A DNA stretch of 64,000 nucleotides, from contig NZ_CP034539.1 of assembly GCF_003963535.1 (NCBI RefSeq), positions 9,052,001-9,116,000 on the forward strand. Direction: 5' to 3'. Numbering within the stretch: position 1 is the first letter of the stretch; the number at the start of each line of letters is the position of its first letter. Source of the stretch: Streptomyces cyaneochromogenes (GTDB lineage: Bacteria; Actinomycetota; Actinomycetes; Streptomycetales; Streptomycetaceae). This document shows, piece by piece, positions 8,435-18,273 of the stretch. The notes under the pieces were generated by a model that saw only the letters and a list, made by a program, of their open reading frames with translations, was not told where the DNA came from and searched no databases. Made by a program: the position numbers and the translations under genes.

Positions 8435-9217
8435 CTACTGCTCCTTGTGCTCCTTCGGGTTCCTGCGCAGCAGATACGTGTCCATGATCCAGCCCTTGCG
8501 CTCGCGGGCCTCGGCACGCAGTCGCTCGATCCGGGGCGCGGCCTCGGCGATCGGGCCCGAGGCGAGGATCTCGTCCGGTGTACCTATGTACGCGCCCCAG
8601 TAGATGTCGATGTCCTGGTCGGCGTACCGCCGGAAGGCCTGGTGGGCGTCGAGCATGACGACCACGTCGTCCACGTCCTCCGGGAAGCCCTCGGCCAGCC
8701 GCCGCCCCGTCGTGATCTGAACGGACCGGGCGACGCGGTTGAGCCCCGTCCGATGCCGGGCGACGAGCGCGGAGACGCTGCTGATACCGGGCACGACGTC
8801 GTACTCGAAGTCCACCGCGCCCTTGTCCAGGACCTCCTGGAGGATCCCGAGCGTGCTGTCGTACAGCGCGGGGTCGCCCCACACCAGGAACGCACCCGTC
8901 TCGTCCTTGCCCAGTTCCTCGGTGATCAGTCGCTCGTAGATCCCGGCGCGGGCACTGCGCCAGTCCCCGACGGCGGGGGAGTAGGCGGCACCCCCCGCGG
9001 AGCGGTCACGCTCCGGGTCCCGCGCCTCGACGACCCGGTACGTCCCCTCCGGTATGTGCGCGTCCAGCATGTCCCGGCGCAGCTGCGTGAGGTCCGACTT
9101 CACCTCGCCCTTGTCGAGGATGAAGAACACGTCCGTGCCCCGCAGCGCCCTGACGGCCTGCAGCGTCAGCTGCTCCGGGTCGCCCGCCCCAATACCGATG
9201 ACATGAATCTTTCGCAC
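8435..9217 (-). CDS. cobF: Precorrin-6A synthase (deacetylating)
   Basis: The 260-aa product opens with the SAM-binding signature VRKIHVIGIGAGDPEQLT of the tetrapyrrole methylase fold, followed by FLVWGDPALYDST and the DVVPGISSVSAL segment. The length and the LRGTDVFFILDKG and DIYWGAYIGTPDEI blocks match CobF, which methylates C-1 of precorrin-5 and releases the acetyl group to give precorrin-6A in the aerobic cobalamin pathway. GTG 9217 directly precedes the conserved RKIHVIG; an in-frame GTG at 9235 is an alternative. With cobK 2.7 kb away it supports an aerobic-type route in this organism. Confidence 0.9.
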   Translation of the reverse strand: MRKIHVIGIGAGDPEQLTLQAVRALRGTDVFFILDKGEVKSDLTQLRRDMLDAHIPEGTYRVVEARDPERDRSAGGAAYSPAVGDWRSARAGIYERLITEELGKDETGAFLVWGDPALYDSTLGILQEVLDKGAVDFEYDVVPGISSVSALVARHRTGLNRVARSVQITTGRRLAEGFPEDVDDVVVMLDAHQAFRRYADQDIDIYWGAYIGTPDEILASGPIAEAAPRIERLRAEARERKGWIMDTYLLRRNPKEHKEQ

Positions 9218-9358
9218 ACCCCGAGTCTGCCCCACGCCACTGACAACGCGGGCACCGCGTCCGAGGCCGGGGCATGTGTGCGCGTGCCGGGCGGCTCTCC
9301 GAGGGGCACGGGCACGCGCTGGCCACCCGCTCTCTCGCGGGCGGAGCCGCCTCCCGCC

Positions 9359-9874
9359 TCACGCCAACAGCCGCGGCGCCCGTGCCTTCGCGTCCACGGC
9401 CCCGGCGTCCCGCTCCACGTCCTCCGCCACCGTCCGCGCCCACCCGGCGAGCCCGGTCAGATCCATCCCGTACGGCTGTGCGCGCCCCGAGACCGACGCC
9501 CACTCCTGGACCGCCCCGGCCCCGCGCCGCAGCAGCCGCGCCCCGCCCGTGACGTTGCCCCGGGCCGCGTGGGTGAGTCCCACCGCGAGCTGGGCCAGCC
9601 CCCGCCACAGGGTCCGTTCCTCCTCGGGCCCCGACTTCCAGGCGTCCTCGAAGACCTCGTGCGCGTGGAAGGGCTTGCCCGCGTCGAGCAGTTCCTGCGC
9701 CTCCGCGACGCTCTGCTCGGGGGTGCGTACGACACCCTCGGGCTGCCGCTCCACACCCTCCGCCCCATAGGGCAGGGGGCGCCCGAGCCCGTCCCGCGGT
9801 CGGGCGTTGCGCGCCCGCCCCTCGTCGTCCCTGTCCCGCGCACCGGCCGGCCTGCCTGAGGATGTACTGCCCAT
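9359..9874 (-). CDS. DUF309 domain protein
   Basis: The 171-aa protein has a disordered, Arg/Gly-rich N-terminus (about 1-45) and then a compact all-helical DUF309 domain, recognised by EAQELLDAGKPFHAHEVFED followed by AW, with the H-x-H-E-x-x-x-x-x-W pattern, and WRGLAQLAVGLTHAARGN. DUF309 proteins are widespread in actinobacteria; their function is not established. ATG 9874 fits the family; the open frame continues upstream without conserved sequence into the tRNA promoter region. It is transcribed away from the tRNA-Pro gene. Confidence 0.75.
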   Translation of the reverse strand: MGSTSSGRPAGARDRDDEGRARNARPRDGLGRPLPYGAEGVERQPEGVVRTPEQSVAEAQELLDAGKPFHAHEVFEDAWKSGPEEERTLWRGLAQLAVGLTHAARGNVTGGARLLRRGAGAVQEWASVSGRAQPYGMDLTGLAGWARTVAEDVERDAGAVDAKARAPRLLA

Positions 9875-9975
9875 ACGTCGATTGTCCCGCCTTGCCCCCG
9901 CCCGCTGCGAAGCGGCCCTCTGCGTGGGGTAAAGTGCTGTTCGCGCGATCACGCGGTTCACCGCGCGAGACGCAC

Positions 9976-10052
<77 letters not shown>

Positions 10053-10071
10053 GCTTTGATGCAGGTCGGAG

Positions 10072-10102
10072 GCCGTTCTCCTGCTTGAGGAGGGCGGCTT
10101 TT
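10072..10102 (+). terminator. Rho-independent terminator of tRNA-Pro
   Basis: An 11-bp stem (10072-10082 with 10088-10098, two G-U pairs) closes a 5-nt loop and is followed by TTTT at 10099-10102. It lies 20 nt after the tRNA CCA end and just before the stop of the convergent NTF2-like gene. Confidence 0.85.
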
Positions 10103-10115
10103 CGCTGGGTGGCGG

Positions 10116-10505
10116 TCAGCCTCCAGCGGGCTCCCACCACACCAGATTGGCGGCCGCCCGGGCCGTCGGCTCGATGATCTCCCAGCACTCGGCGACCAGC
10201 CCCTCGTCGATCCGCCAGATGTCGACGACCGCGACCTCCGGCCCGGCATCGGGGAGCCGTCGCCGCGAGTGCATCACGACGTGATCACCGTCGGCCAGCA
10301 GGTGACGGACCTCGACCCGCATATCGGCGAGCGGGACGAGTGCCGCCTGGACAGCGGCCAGCCACTCCGCCTTGGTCGAGGAGGTCGCGTCCGGCCGGTG
10401 ATGGACGAAGTCCTCGCTCAGCAACGGTTCGAGCGCGTCGACGCTGCCCGTCTCCATCAGTTCCGCCAGTGCCTGTTCCACCATGCTCTTGTTGTCCGTG
10501 GTCAT
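10116..10505 (-). CDS. Nuclear transport factor 2/SnoaL-like family protein
   Basis: The 129-aa protein has the size and pattern of the cone-shaped NTF2-like fold: an N-terminal helix ALAELMETGSVDALEPLLSE, the DFVHHRPDA loop, and beta-strands such as RVEVRHLLADGDHVVMHSRR and VVDIWRIDEGLVAECWEII. Family members include SnoaL-type polyketide cyclases, isomerases and many proteins of unknown ligand; no specific catalytic set is evident. ATG 10505 was chosen over an upstream ATG at 10556 because the extra 17 residues are not family-like and would cover the divergent promoter. It is divergent from the XRE regulator, the usual arrangement for a regulator and its target. Confidence 0.75.
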   Translation of the reverse strand: MTTDNKSMVEQALAELMETGSVDALEPLLSEDFVHHRPDATSSTKAEWLAAVQAALVPLADMRVEVRHLLADGDHVVMHSRRRLPDAGPEVAVVDIWRIDEGLVAECWEIIEPTARAAANLVWWEPAGG

Positions 10506-10539
10506 GGACTCAGTGTTTCCGCGGCCGCAACGGTTGTCG

Positions 10540-10556
10540 ATGAAACCGGACTTCAT
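10540..10556. promoter_or_regulatory. Inverted repeat ATGAA-N7-TTCAT between divergent genes
   Basis: ATGAA (10540-10544) and TTCAT (10552-10556) flank ACCGGAC in the 80-bp space between the NTF2-like gene and the XRE regulator. Location and size fit an operator for the adjacent regulator acting on both promoters. This is inference from position only. Confidence 0.35.
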
Positions 10557-10585
10557 GGCGTACGGCCCCAGGATGAGTACTCTCG

Positions 10586-11392
10586 ATGCCCGTGCATACG
10601 GTCGGAGACCTCTTGCGGCAGTGGCGGCACCGCCGACGACTCAGCCAACTCGATCTCGCGATCGCGGCCGATGTCTCGGCTCGTCACGTCAGCCTGGTCG
10701 AGACGGGCAAGTCCAACCCGAGCGCCGACATGGTCCTCCGGCTCGCGGACCAGCTCGATGTGCCGTTGCGTGATCGCAACCGGCTGTTGCTCGCGGCCGG
10801 CTTCGCGCCCCGGTACGCCGAGCGGCCACTTGACGACGACGCGCTGTCGGCGGCCCGGGACGCGGTCGAGAGGGTGCTTCGCGCGCATGAGCCGTACCCG
10901 GCGGTGGCCTTCGACCGCCGGTGGAACATCGTGATGACCAACCGCGCGGTCGAGCCGTTCTTCGCGGACGTCGACCCCGAGCTGCTACGGCCGCCGATCA
11001 GCCTGGTGAGGCTGGGACTGGACCCGCGCGGGTTCGCCCCTCTGGTCGTCAACCTGGACGACGTGCGTGCGATGTTCCGCTCCCGGATCAGACGGCAGCT
11101 CGCCCTGGCACCCGACGCCGAGCTCGCCGCGCTCTATGAGGAACTGCTGGAGCCCGACTCCGAGGACGCATCGAGCCGATCGGCCGAATCCGACGTCGTG
11201 ATCCCGATGATTCTTCGTTTCGGCGGACGAGAACTGCGGCTGTTCTCGACCATCACCACGTTCGGTACGCCCATGGACATCACGCTGGACGAGGTCGCGA
11301 TCGAGTCGTACTACCCGGCGGATGCGGAGAGCGCTGCTTACTTCGAAGAGCATCTGCCCGTGCGCGAAACCTTGCGGCCGTTTTCGCGGTAG
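10586..11392 (+). CDS. XRE-family regulator with MmyB-like ligand-binding domain
   Basis: The 268-aa protein has an N-terminal helix-turn-helix (about 6-63) with LSQLDLAIAADVSARHVSLV and ETGKSNPSADMVLRLADQLD, the Cro/C1 recognition pattern. Residues from about 100 onward, including VAFDRRWNIVMTNRAV and the following PFF, match the MmyB-like PAS-type ligand-binding domain common in Streptomyces regulators, some of which bind fatty acids. It probably controls the divergent NTF2-like gene and itself; the lysine operon 74 nt downstream on the same strand is another possible target. No strong terminator separates it from that operon. Confidence 0.85.
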   Translation: MPVHTVGDLLRQWRHRRRLSQLDLAIAADVSARHVSLVETGKSNPSADMVLRLADQLDVPLRDRNRLLLAAGFAPRYAERPLDDDALSAARDAVERVLRAHEPYPAVAFDRRWNIVMTNRAVEPFFADVDPELLRPPISLVRLGLDPRGFAPLVVNLDDVRAMFRSRIRRQLALAPDAELAALYEELLEPDSEDASSRSAESDVVIPMILRFGGRELRLFSTITTFGTPMDITLDEVAIESYYPADAESAAYFEEHLPVRETLRPFSR

Positions 11393-11466
11393 ACCTAAAA
11401 TAATTTCGCCGCTACTCGTGATCCGCGAAAGATCTCCCGTGACCCGCTGTCGAGAGTAGGTGCTCC

Positions 11467-12807
11467 ATGACGGTTGCCGCTGCGTCCACGGTCCACCCGG
11501 ACGAGGTGCACGAGAGACTCGGCCGCCATGTGCTGACCGACGGTTTCAAACTCGTGCTCGACCCGCTCGCCAGTCAGGGCTCGTGGATCGTCGACGCGCG
11601 CACCGGTGAGAAGTTCCTCGACCTCTACTCGTTCTTCGCGTCCGCTCCGCTGGGACTCAACGCGCGGGGCATCGTGGACGATCCGGAGTTCATGACCCTG
11701 CTCGCGCAGGTGGCGGCGAACAAGCCCGCCAACCCCGACATCTACACCACGCACTACGCCGAGTTCGTCGAGACGTTCGCCCGGGTGCTGGGCGATCCGG
11801 AGCTGCCGCGACTGTTCTTCGTCGAGGGTGGGGCGCTCGCCGTCGAAAACGCACTCAAGGCGGCATTCGACTGGAAGAGCCGCCGCAACGAGGCCGCAGG
11901 CCGCTCACCCGAGCTCGGCACCCAAGTGCTCCACCTTCGACGGGCCTTTCACGGCCGCAGCGGTTACACCCTCTCGCTGACCAATACCGAGCCGGGCAAG
12001 ACGGCCCGTTTCCCGAGGTTCGACTGGCCGCGCATCGACGTACCCGCTGTGCGGTTCCCCCTCGAGCACCACCTTGCCGAAGTGGAGGAGGCCGAGCGAC
12101 GGGCCCTGGAGCAGGCGAGGCGAGCGTTCGAGGACAACCTGCATGACGTCGCCTGCTTCATCGCCGAGCCGATCCAGGGCGAGGGCGGCGACAACCACAT
12201 GCGCCCGGAGTTCCTCCAGGCGATGCAGGCGCTCTGTCACGAGTACGACGCGCTGTTCGTGCTCGACGAGGTGCAGACCGGGGTGGGGATCACCGGCACC
12301 ACCTGGGCCTACCAGCAACTGGGCCTCGAGCCGGATATCGTCGCTTTCGCCAAGAAGGTCCAGCTCGGCGGCGTCATGGCCGGCCGCCGGGTCGAGCAGG
12401 TACCCGACAACGTCTTCCGGGTCTCCGGGCGGATCAACTCCACCTGGGGCGGTGGGCTGGTCGACATGGTCCGGGCACGCCGCATCCTGGAGATCATCGA
12501 GAGGGACGATCTGGTGGCCAATGCCGCTGCCGTGGGAGCGTGGTTCCTGGCCGAGCTACGTGATCTCGAGGTCCGGCACGCACCGGTGGTGTCCAACTCG
12601 AGGGGCCGCGGACTGATGAGTGCCGTCGATCTGCCTGACATGGGCGTCCGTGACGAGGTCATACGCCGGTTGCGAACCGAGGAGCAGGTGATCGCATTGC
12701 CGTGTGGCGAGCGTTCGGTGCGCTTCCGCCCTGCCCTGTCCATCACCCAGGGCGAGCTGGAAGTCGCCCTGCGGGCCCTCGACCGGCTGCTCACCGGCCT
12801 GCACTGA
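11467..12807 (+). CDS. lat: L-lysine 6-transaminase
   Basis: The 446-aa class III aminotransferase has PLP-site features VLDEVQTGVGITG and AFAKKVQLGG (Lys296/Lys297, one forming the Schiff base), plus family-specific segments DLYSFFASAPLGLN, NPDIYTTHYAEFVETF and RRAFHGRSGYTLSLTNT. These identify lysine epsilon-aminotransferase, which transfers the epsilon-amino group of lysine to 2-oxoglutarate and gives 2-aminoadipate 6-semialdehyde, in equilibrium with piperideine-6-carboxylate. The gene heads a three-gene operon. The leader contains inverted arms CTACTC (11412-11417) and GAGTAG (11454-11459), the second touching the probable ribosome site. Elsewhere lat often belongs to cephamycin clusters, but no beta-lactam gene is present, so catabolism is likelier. 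Confidence 0.88.
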   Translation: MTVAAASTVHPDEVHERLGRHVLTDGFKLVLDPLASQGSWIVDARTGEKFLDLYSFFASAPLGLNARGIVDDPEFMTLLAQVAANKPANPDIYTTHYAEFVETFARVLGDPELPRLFFVEGGALAVENALKAAFDWKSRRNEAAGRSPELGTQVLHLRRAFHGRSGYTLSLTNTEPGKTARFPRFDWPRIDVPAVRFPLEHHLAEVEEAERRALEQARRAFEDNLHDVACFIAEPIQGEGGDNHMRPEFLQAMQALCHEYDALFVLDEVQTGVGITGTTWAYQQLGLEPDIVAFAKKVQLGGVMAGRRVEQVPDNVFRVSGRINSTWGGGLVDMVRARRILEIIERDDLVANAAAVGAWFLAELRDLEVRHAPVVSNSRGRGLMSAVDLPDMGVRDEVIRRLRTEEQVIALPCGERSVRFRPALSITQGELEVALRALDRLLTGLH

Positions 12808-12836
12808 ACCCCTACCAGCCGACAAGGAGCAAAGTC

Positions 12837-14390
12837 ATGGCCCGTTCCGTCGCCTCGATCGTTGCCGGCCGCATGGTCGCCGGCGCTCCCGGCGGGACTC
12901 TCCAGCGCCCCAATCCCGGCCGTACCGCTGAGCTGGTCACCGAGGTCTCGCTCGGGGACGCCGCCACGTTCGCCGAGGCCGCCGGGGCGGCGAAGGCGGC
13001 TCAGCGGGCCTGGGTGGACGTCCCGGCGCCGGTGCGCGGATCCGCGATCGGAAAGATCGGCCGGCTCGTCGAAGCCAACAAGGACCGGCTCGCCCGCATC
13101 GTGACCGAGGAGATCGGCAAGCCGCTGGCGGAGGCACTCGGTGAGGTCCAGGAGATCATCGACACCTGCGACTTCTTCCTGGGCGAGGGCCGCCGGCTGT
13201 ACGGGCAGACGGTGCCCTCGGAGATGCCTGACAAGCAGCTGTTCACCTTCCGCAACCCCATGGGCGCGGTCGCGGTGATCACCGCGGGCAACTTCCCGGT
13301 GGCCGTGCCGTCCTGGTACCTCGTGCCGGCGCTCGTGACCGGCAACACCGTGGTGTGGAAGCCGGCCGAGTACGCCGCCGCGAGCGCCCACGCCCTCTAC
13401 GAGCTGTTCGTCCACGGAGGCGGCCTGCCCGACGGCGTACTCAACCTCGTACTCGCCGACGGGGAGCAGACGTACGCCGGTCTGGAGGCCTCCCTGGAGG
13501 CCGGTCTTGTCGACAAGGTCGGCTTCACGGGGTCCACGCTCGTCGGCAGGAAGATCGGCGCCCTGTGCGGAAGCCACCTGCAGACCCCGTGCCTGGAGCT
13601 GGGCGGCAAGAACCCCCAGGTGGTCACCCCGAGCGCGAACCTCGATCTGGCGGTCGAGGGGGCGTTGTTCTCCGGCTTCGGCACCGCGGGGCAGCGCTGC
13701 ACCTCCCTCGGGACGGTCATCGTCCACGAGTCGGTGCACAAGGACTTCCTCGCCCGCTTCGACGCCGCGAGCCGGGCGGCCCGGATCGGCGACGCGTTCG
13801 AGGACGTCCTCTACGGCCCGATGCTCGACGAGCGGTTCGCGCGGCGCTACGAGACCTTCCTCGGCTGGGTCAAGGACCACCACCGGACGTACGGCTCCGA
13901 CGGCGTCGGGCGGATCACGGCCGGCAACCCGCGCAAGGGCTTCGTCGGGGATCCCGAAGCGGGCATGTTCTACCACCCGGTGATCGTCGACGGAGTGCGC
14001 CGCGACGACGACCTGTTCCTCACCGAGACCTTCGGGCCCATCGTCGGTGTGACCACCTACCGGGACTTCGACGAGGCCGTGGAGCTGGCCAACGCCCACG
14101 GCTACGGGCTGTCCGCCGCGATCTACACCACCGATCCGCACGAGGTGTGGACGTTCCGGCGCGGCACCTCCGCCGGCATGGTCAGCGTCAACAACACCAC
14201 CTCCGGAGCCGAGGCACACCTTCCGTTCGGCGGCAACGGCAAGTCGGGCAACGGCAGTCGCCAGTCGGGGCAGTGGGTGCTCGACCAGTTCACCCGCTGG
14301 CAGTCGATGAACTGGGACCACTCCGGCCGGCTGCAGAAAGCGCAGATGGACGTGGCCACGCTCGAACCCGACATGTCGTTCCGCCTGTGA
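12837..14390 (+). CDS. Aldehyde dehydrogenase, probable aminoadipate-semialdehyde (piperideine-6-carboxylate) dehydrogenase
   Basis: The 517-aa protein is a complete NAD(P)-dependent aldehyde dehydrogenase: TAGNFPVAVPSW in the cofactor domain, VGFTGSTLVG, the catalytic Glu in CLELGGKNPQ, and the nucleophile Cys288 in GTAGQRCTS. Located 29 nt after lat and preceded by AAGGAG, it most likely oxidises the lat product 2-aminoadipate semialdehyde to 2-aminoadipate, as Pcd does. The specificity rests on context. Its stop overlaps the GTG of the next gene (GTGA at 14387-14390), so the two are translationally coupled. Confidence 0.8.
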   Translation: MARSVASIVAGRMVAGAPGGTLQRPNPGRTAELVTEVSLGDAATFAEAAGAAKAAQRAWVDVPAPVRGSAIGKIGRLVEANKDRLARIVTEEIGKPLAEALGEVQEIIDTCDFFLGEGRRLYGQTVPSEMPDKQLFTFRNPMGAVAVITAGNFPVAVPSWYLVPALVTGNTVVWKPAEYAAASAHALYELFVHGGGLPDGVLNLVLADGEQTYAGLEASLEAGLVDKVGFTGSTLVGRKIGALCGSHLQTPCLELGGKNPQVVTPSANLDLAVEGALFSGFGTAGQRCTSLGTVIVHESVHKDFLARFDAASRAARIGDAFEDVLYGPMLDERFARRYETFLGWVKDHHRTYGSDGVGRITAGNPRKGFVGDPEAGMFYHPVIVDGVRRDDDLFLTETFGPIVGVTTYRDFDEAVELANAHGYGLSAAIYTTDPHEVWTFRRGTSAGMVSVNNTTSGAEAHLPFGGNGKSGNGSRQSGQWVLDQFTRWQSMNWDHSGRLQKAQMDVATLEPDMSFRL

Positions 14391-16564
14391 GCGGCGTCGA
14401 GGACCTCGACCGGCACTTCCGCGAGGCGGTGGCCGCTCTCCGACCTGCCGCCCACGCCGCCGGCCCACTGGACACCCGTACCGCACTGGACCTGTTCGAC
14501 GCCCAACTGGAGAGCCGCCACACCGACGCCGCGGCGCGCTGGATGCAGCAGCAGGGCCGTGGCTACTACACCATCGGATCGAGCGGGCACGAGGGCAACG
14601 CCGCCCTCGCCCTCGCGTTGCGTCCCACCGACCCGGCGTTGCTGCACTACCGGTCCGGAGCCTTCTACTGCGCCCGCGCCCGGCAGGCCGGCGGCGTCGA
14701 CGCGGTCAGGGACATGCTGCTGGGGGCGGCCGCCGGGGCCGACGAGCCGATCGCCGGTGGACGGCACAAGGTGTACGGGCGTCGTGAACTGGCCGTCATC
14801 CCGCAGACGTCGACCATCGCCTCCCACCTGCCGCGGGCAGTCGGGGTGGCGTGGAGCATCGCGCGCGCCAAGCGGCTCGGGGCCGAGTGCGCCTGGCCCG
14901 GCGATGCCGTCGTCTGCTGTTCCTTCGGTGACGCCTCGGTCAACCACTCCACGGCGGCGGGCGCCATCAACAGCGCCTGCCACGCGGCCTACCAGGGCAT
15001 CCCGATGCCCGTGCTGTTCGTCTGCGAGGACAACGGCCTGGGGATCAGCGTGCCGACGCCGCATGACTGGGTGCGGCGCGCCTACGGCAACCGGCCTTCT
15101 CTCGCCTACTTCGCCGCGGACGGGTGTGATCCGGCAGCCGCCTTCGACACCGCGTGCGAGGCAGTGGCCCATGTACGCAAGAACCGGCAACCGGCGTTCC
15201 TGCACCTGTCGATGGTGCGGTTCCTCGGCCATGCGGGCTCGGACGCCGAAGCCGCCTACCGGGTGCCTTCCGAAGTCGCCGCGGATCTGCGACGCGACCC
15301 GCTGCCGGCCACTGCCCGGCTGCTCACAACGACCGGCGTCCTCACCCCGCAGCAGGTTCTCGACCGGTACGACGAGGTGGCCGGACGGGTGTTCGCCGTT
15401 GCCAAGGAGGCCCTCGACAGCGAGCCCCTGACCACCGCCACGCAGATCGCCGCCCCCATCGCACCCCGCCGTCCCGACCTGGTGGCGGCTGCGGCACGCC
15501 GTACGAGCGAACCACCCGCAGTGCCCGTGGGTGAGCCCGTCACCATCGCCCAGGCCATCACCCACACACTCGCCGACCTGCTCAGCAGCCACCCGGAGAT
15601 GGTCGTCTTCGGTGAGGACGTCGGCCGCAAGGGCGGGGTCTACGGACTGACCCGGGGACTGCAGCGGCGTTTCGGCACCCCTCGGGTCTTCGACACCCTG
15701 CTCGACGAGCAGGCCATCCTCGGCCTCGCGCTGGGAGCGGGGCTGTCCGGACTGCTGCCCGTGGCGGAGATCCAGTACCTTGCCTACCTGCACAACGCCG
15801 AGGACCAACTGCGCGGCGAGGCCGCCACGCTTCAGTTCTTCTCCCAGGGCCAGTACCGCAACCCCCTTGTGGTGCGCATCGCCGGTTACGGCTACCAGCG
15901 CGGGTTCGGCGGTCACTTCCACAACGACAACGCGCTGGGCGTTCTGCGGGACATTCCCGGTCTGGTCATCGCCTCTCCGTCCCGCCCCGACGACGCCGCC
16001 GCGATGCTTCGCACCTGTGTGGCGGCCGCGAAGGTGGACGGAACGGTCAGCGCCTTCCTCGAGCCGATCGCGCTCTATCACGCACGAGATCTCCACGCGG
16101 AGAGTGACAACGCCTGGCTCGCCGCATACCCATCGCCCGCAGAGCACGTACCGATCGGCCGGGCACGCACCTACGGCACAGGCACGGACCTGACCCTCGT
16201 GACCTTCGGCAACGGCCTGCGCATCTCACTTCGAGCCGCACGCCGGCTGGAGCAGCAGGGCATCGCGTGCCGGGTCGTCGACCTGCGCTGGCTGGCCCCC
16301 TTGCCGGTCGACGACCTGCTGCGGGAAGCTCGTGCGACGGGACGCGTCCTCGTCGTCGACGAGACCCGCCGTACGGGAGGCGTGTCAGAGGGAGTCGTCA
16401 CCGCCCTGGTCGATGCCGGATTCACCGGCGCGGTCCGACGGGTCGCCGGCCGGGACAGCTTCATCCCGCTGGGGCAGGCAGCGCAGTTGGTCCTCGTGTC
16501 CGAGTCCGACGTCGAGCGCGCTGCCGATGAACTGCTCTCAGCAGGCCCGCATGCTCACCGGTGA
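14387..16564 (+). CDS. Thiamine-diphosphate 2-oxoacid dehydrogenase E1, fused alpha and beta subunits
   Basis: The 725-aa protein joins an E1-alpha-like part (about 1-350) and an E1-beta-like part (about 385-720). The alpha part has YYTIGSSGHEG, HYRSGAFYCARA and the ThDP motif CSFGDASVNHS (Gly181) ending in CEDNG. The beta part has MVVFGEDVGRKGGVYGLTRG, FDTLLDEQAILGLALGAGL and the transketolase C-domain. It is related to branched-chain 2-oxoacid dehydrogenase E1. Within the lysine operon, the attractive substrate is 2-oxoadipate formed from aminoadipate, giving glutaryl-CoA, but no E2 or E3 gene is next to it and branched-chain substrates remain possible. Confidence 0.8.
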   Translation: MSGVEDLDRHFREAVAALRPAAHAAGPLDTRTALDLFDAQLESRHTDAAARWMQQQGRGYYTIGSSGHEGNAALALALRPTDPALLHYRSGAFYCARARQAGGVDAVRDMLLGAAAGADEPIAGGRHKVYGRRELAVIPQTSTIASHLPRAVGVAWSIARAKRLGAECAWPGDAVVCCSFGDASVNHSTAAGAINSACHAAYQGIPMPVLFVCEDNGLGISVPTPHDWVRRAYGNRPSLAYFAADGCDPAAAFDTACEAVAHVRKNRQPAFLHLSMVRFLGHAGSDAEAAYRVPSEVAADLRRDPLPATARLLTTTGVLTPQQVLDRYDEVAGRVFAVAKEALDSEPLTTATQIAAPIAPRRPDLVAAAARRTSEPPAVPVGEPVTIAQAITHTLADLLSSHPEMVVFGEDVGRKGGVYGLTRGLQRRFGTPRVFDTLLDEQAILGLALGAGLSGLLPVAEIQYLAYLHNAEDQLRGEAATLQFFSQGQYRNPLVVRIAGYGYQRGFGGHFHNDNALGVLRDIPGLVIASPSRPDDAAAMLRTCVAAAKVDGTVSAFLEPIALYHARDLHAESDNAWLAAYPSPAEHVPIGRARTYGTGTDLTLVTFGNGLRISLRAARRLEQQGIACRVVDLRWLAPLPVDDLLREARATGRVLVVDETRRTGGVSEGVVTALVDAGFTGAVRRVAGRDSFIPLGQAAQLVLVSESDVERAADELLSAGPHAHR

Positions 16565-16646
16565 CGGCTGGTCAGGCCCCAGCGGGCCCCGGTGATCTCG
16601 ACGCGCGCCGCGTATGTCGCTTCGGGCTGCGAGGATCCGGTCGAGG

Positions 16647-16690
16647 TCACGGATGCCGTCTGCGCGGCGCCGCGCAGACGGCATCCGTGA
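16647..16690. terminator. Perfect 44-nt palindrome, bidirectional terminator
   Basis: Bases 16647-16668 are the exact reverse complement of 16669-16690 (arms start TCACGGATGCCGTCTGCG), a 22-bp stem with no unpaired centre. It sits between the stops of the convergent E1 (16564) and livF (16700) genes and has no T-tract, the usual form of symmetric actinobacterial terminators. DNA cruciform extrusion is also possible. Confidence 0.85.
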
Positions 16691-16699
16691 ACCTCCGAT

Positions 16700-17448
<749 letters not shown>

Positions 17449-17452
<4 letters not shown>

Positions 17453-18273
17453 GCGCTCTTGCCCCTTCCGGACTTTCCGAGGTACGCCTCGATGACCCGC
17501 TCGTCGTTCCTGATGTCGTCGGGGCCGCCCTCGGCGATCTTCTCCCCCCGGTCCAGGACGGTGATCCGGTCCGACAGCTGCATGACCACGCTCATGTCGT
17601 GCTCGATGAGCAGGACCGACAGGTCCTTCTCCGCCCGCAGCCGATGGACGAAGTCGGTGAACCGGGCCGACTCCTGCGGGTTCATGCCGGCCGTCGGCTC
17701 GTCGAGGAGGAGGACGCTGGGCCGTAGCGCGAGCGCCCGGGCGATCTCCAGTCGCCGCTGGTCGCCGTAGGAGAGGCTGCGGGCGTACTCGTCCGCGAAC
17801 TTGCCGATCCCCACGAAGTCCAGCAGCTCCCTGGCGAACTCCCGGGCCTGAAGCTCCTCGCGGCGCTGCCTGCGGGTGCGTACGACGGTGTGGAACGGCC
17901 CCGACCTGAGCTGGGAGTGCATGGCCACCTTGACGTTCTCCTCGGCCGTCATCAGGCCGAAGAGGCGGATGTTCTGGAACGTACGGGCCATGCCCAGCCC
18001 GGCGATCCGGTGCGGCACCAGGTTGGTGATGTCCTTGTCGCCCAGCACCACCCGGCCGCTGGTGGTCCGGTACAGACCGGTGAGGACGTTGAAGAACGTC
18101 GTCTTGCCGGCGCCGTTGGGGCCGATGAGGCTGACCACCGACCGGTCGGGGATGGTGAAGCTCACGTCGTTGACGGCCACCAGGCCCCCGAACTTCACGG
18201 TGATGTTGTCGGCGTGCAGCTTCGGCGGGGCGTCCGCCGCCTGCCGCGGTGTTTCCTGCGAGGCGGTCGTCAT
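17449..18273 (-). CDS. livG: Branched-chain amino acid ABC transporter, ATP-binding protein LivG
   Basis: The 274-aa ATPase shows Walker A GPNGAGKTT, signature LSYGDQRRLEIARA and Walker B VLLLDEPTAGMNP, with the LivG-type long insert between Walker A and the signature (IAGLGMARTFQNIRLFGLMT). It pairs with LivF as the second nucleotide-binding subunit. The start ATG at 18273 overlaps the livM stop. An N-terminal 20-residue tail rich in Ala, Gln and Pro precedes the domain. Confidence 0.92.

Noticed and set aside
11467..12807. lat as part of a cephamycin cluster
   Set aside because: No ACV synthetase, isopenicillin N synthase or other beta-lactam gene lies within the window; the partners point to lysine catabolism.
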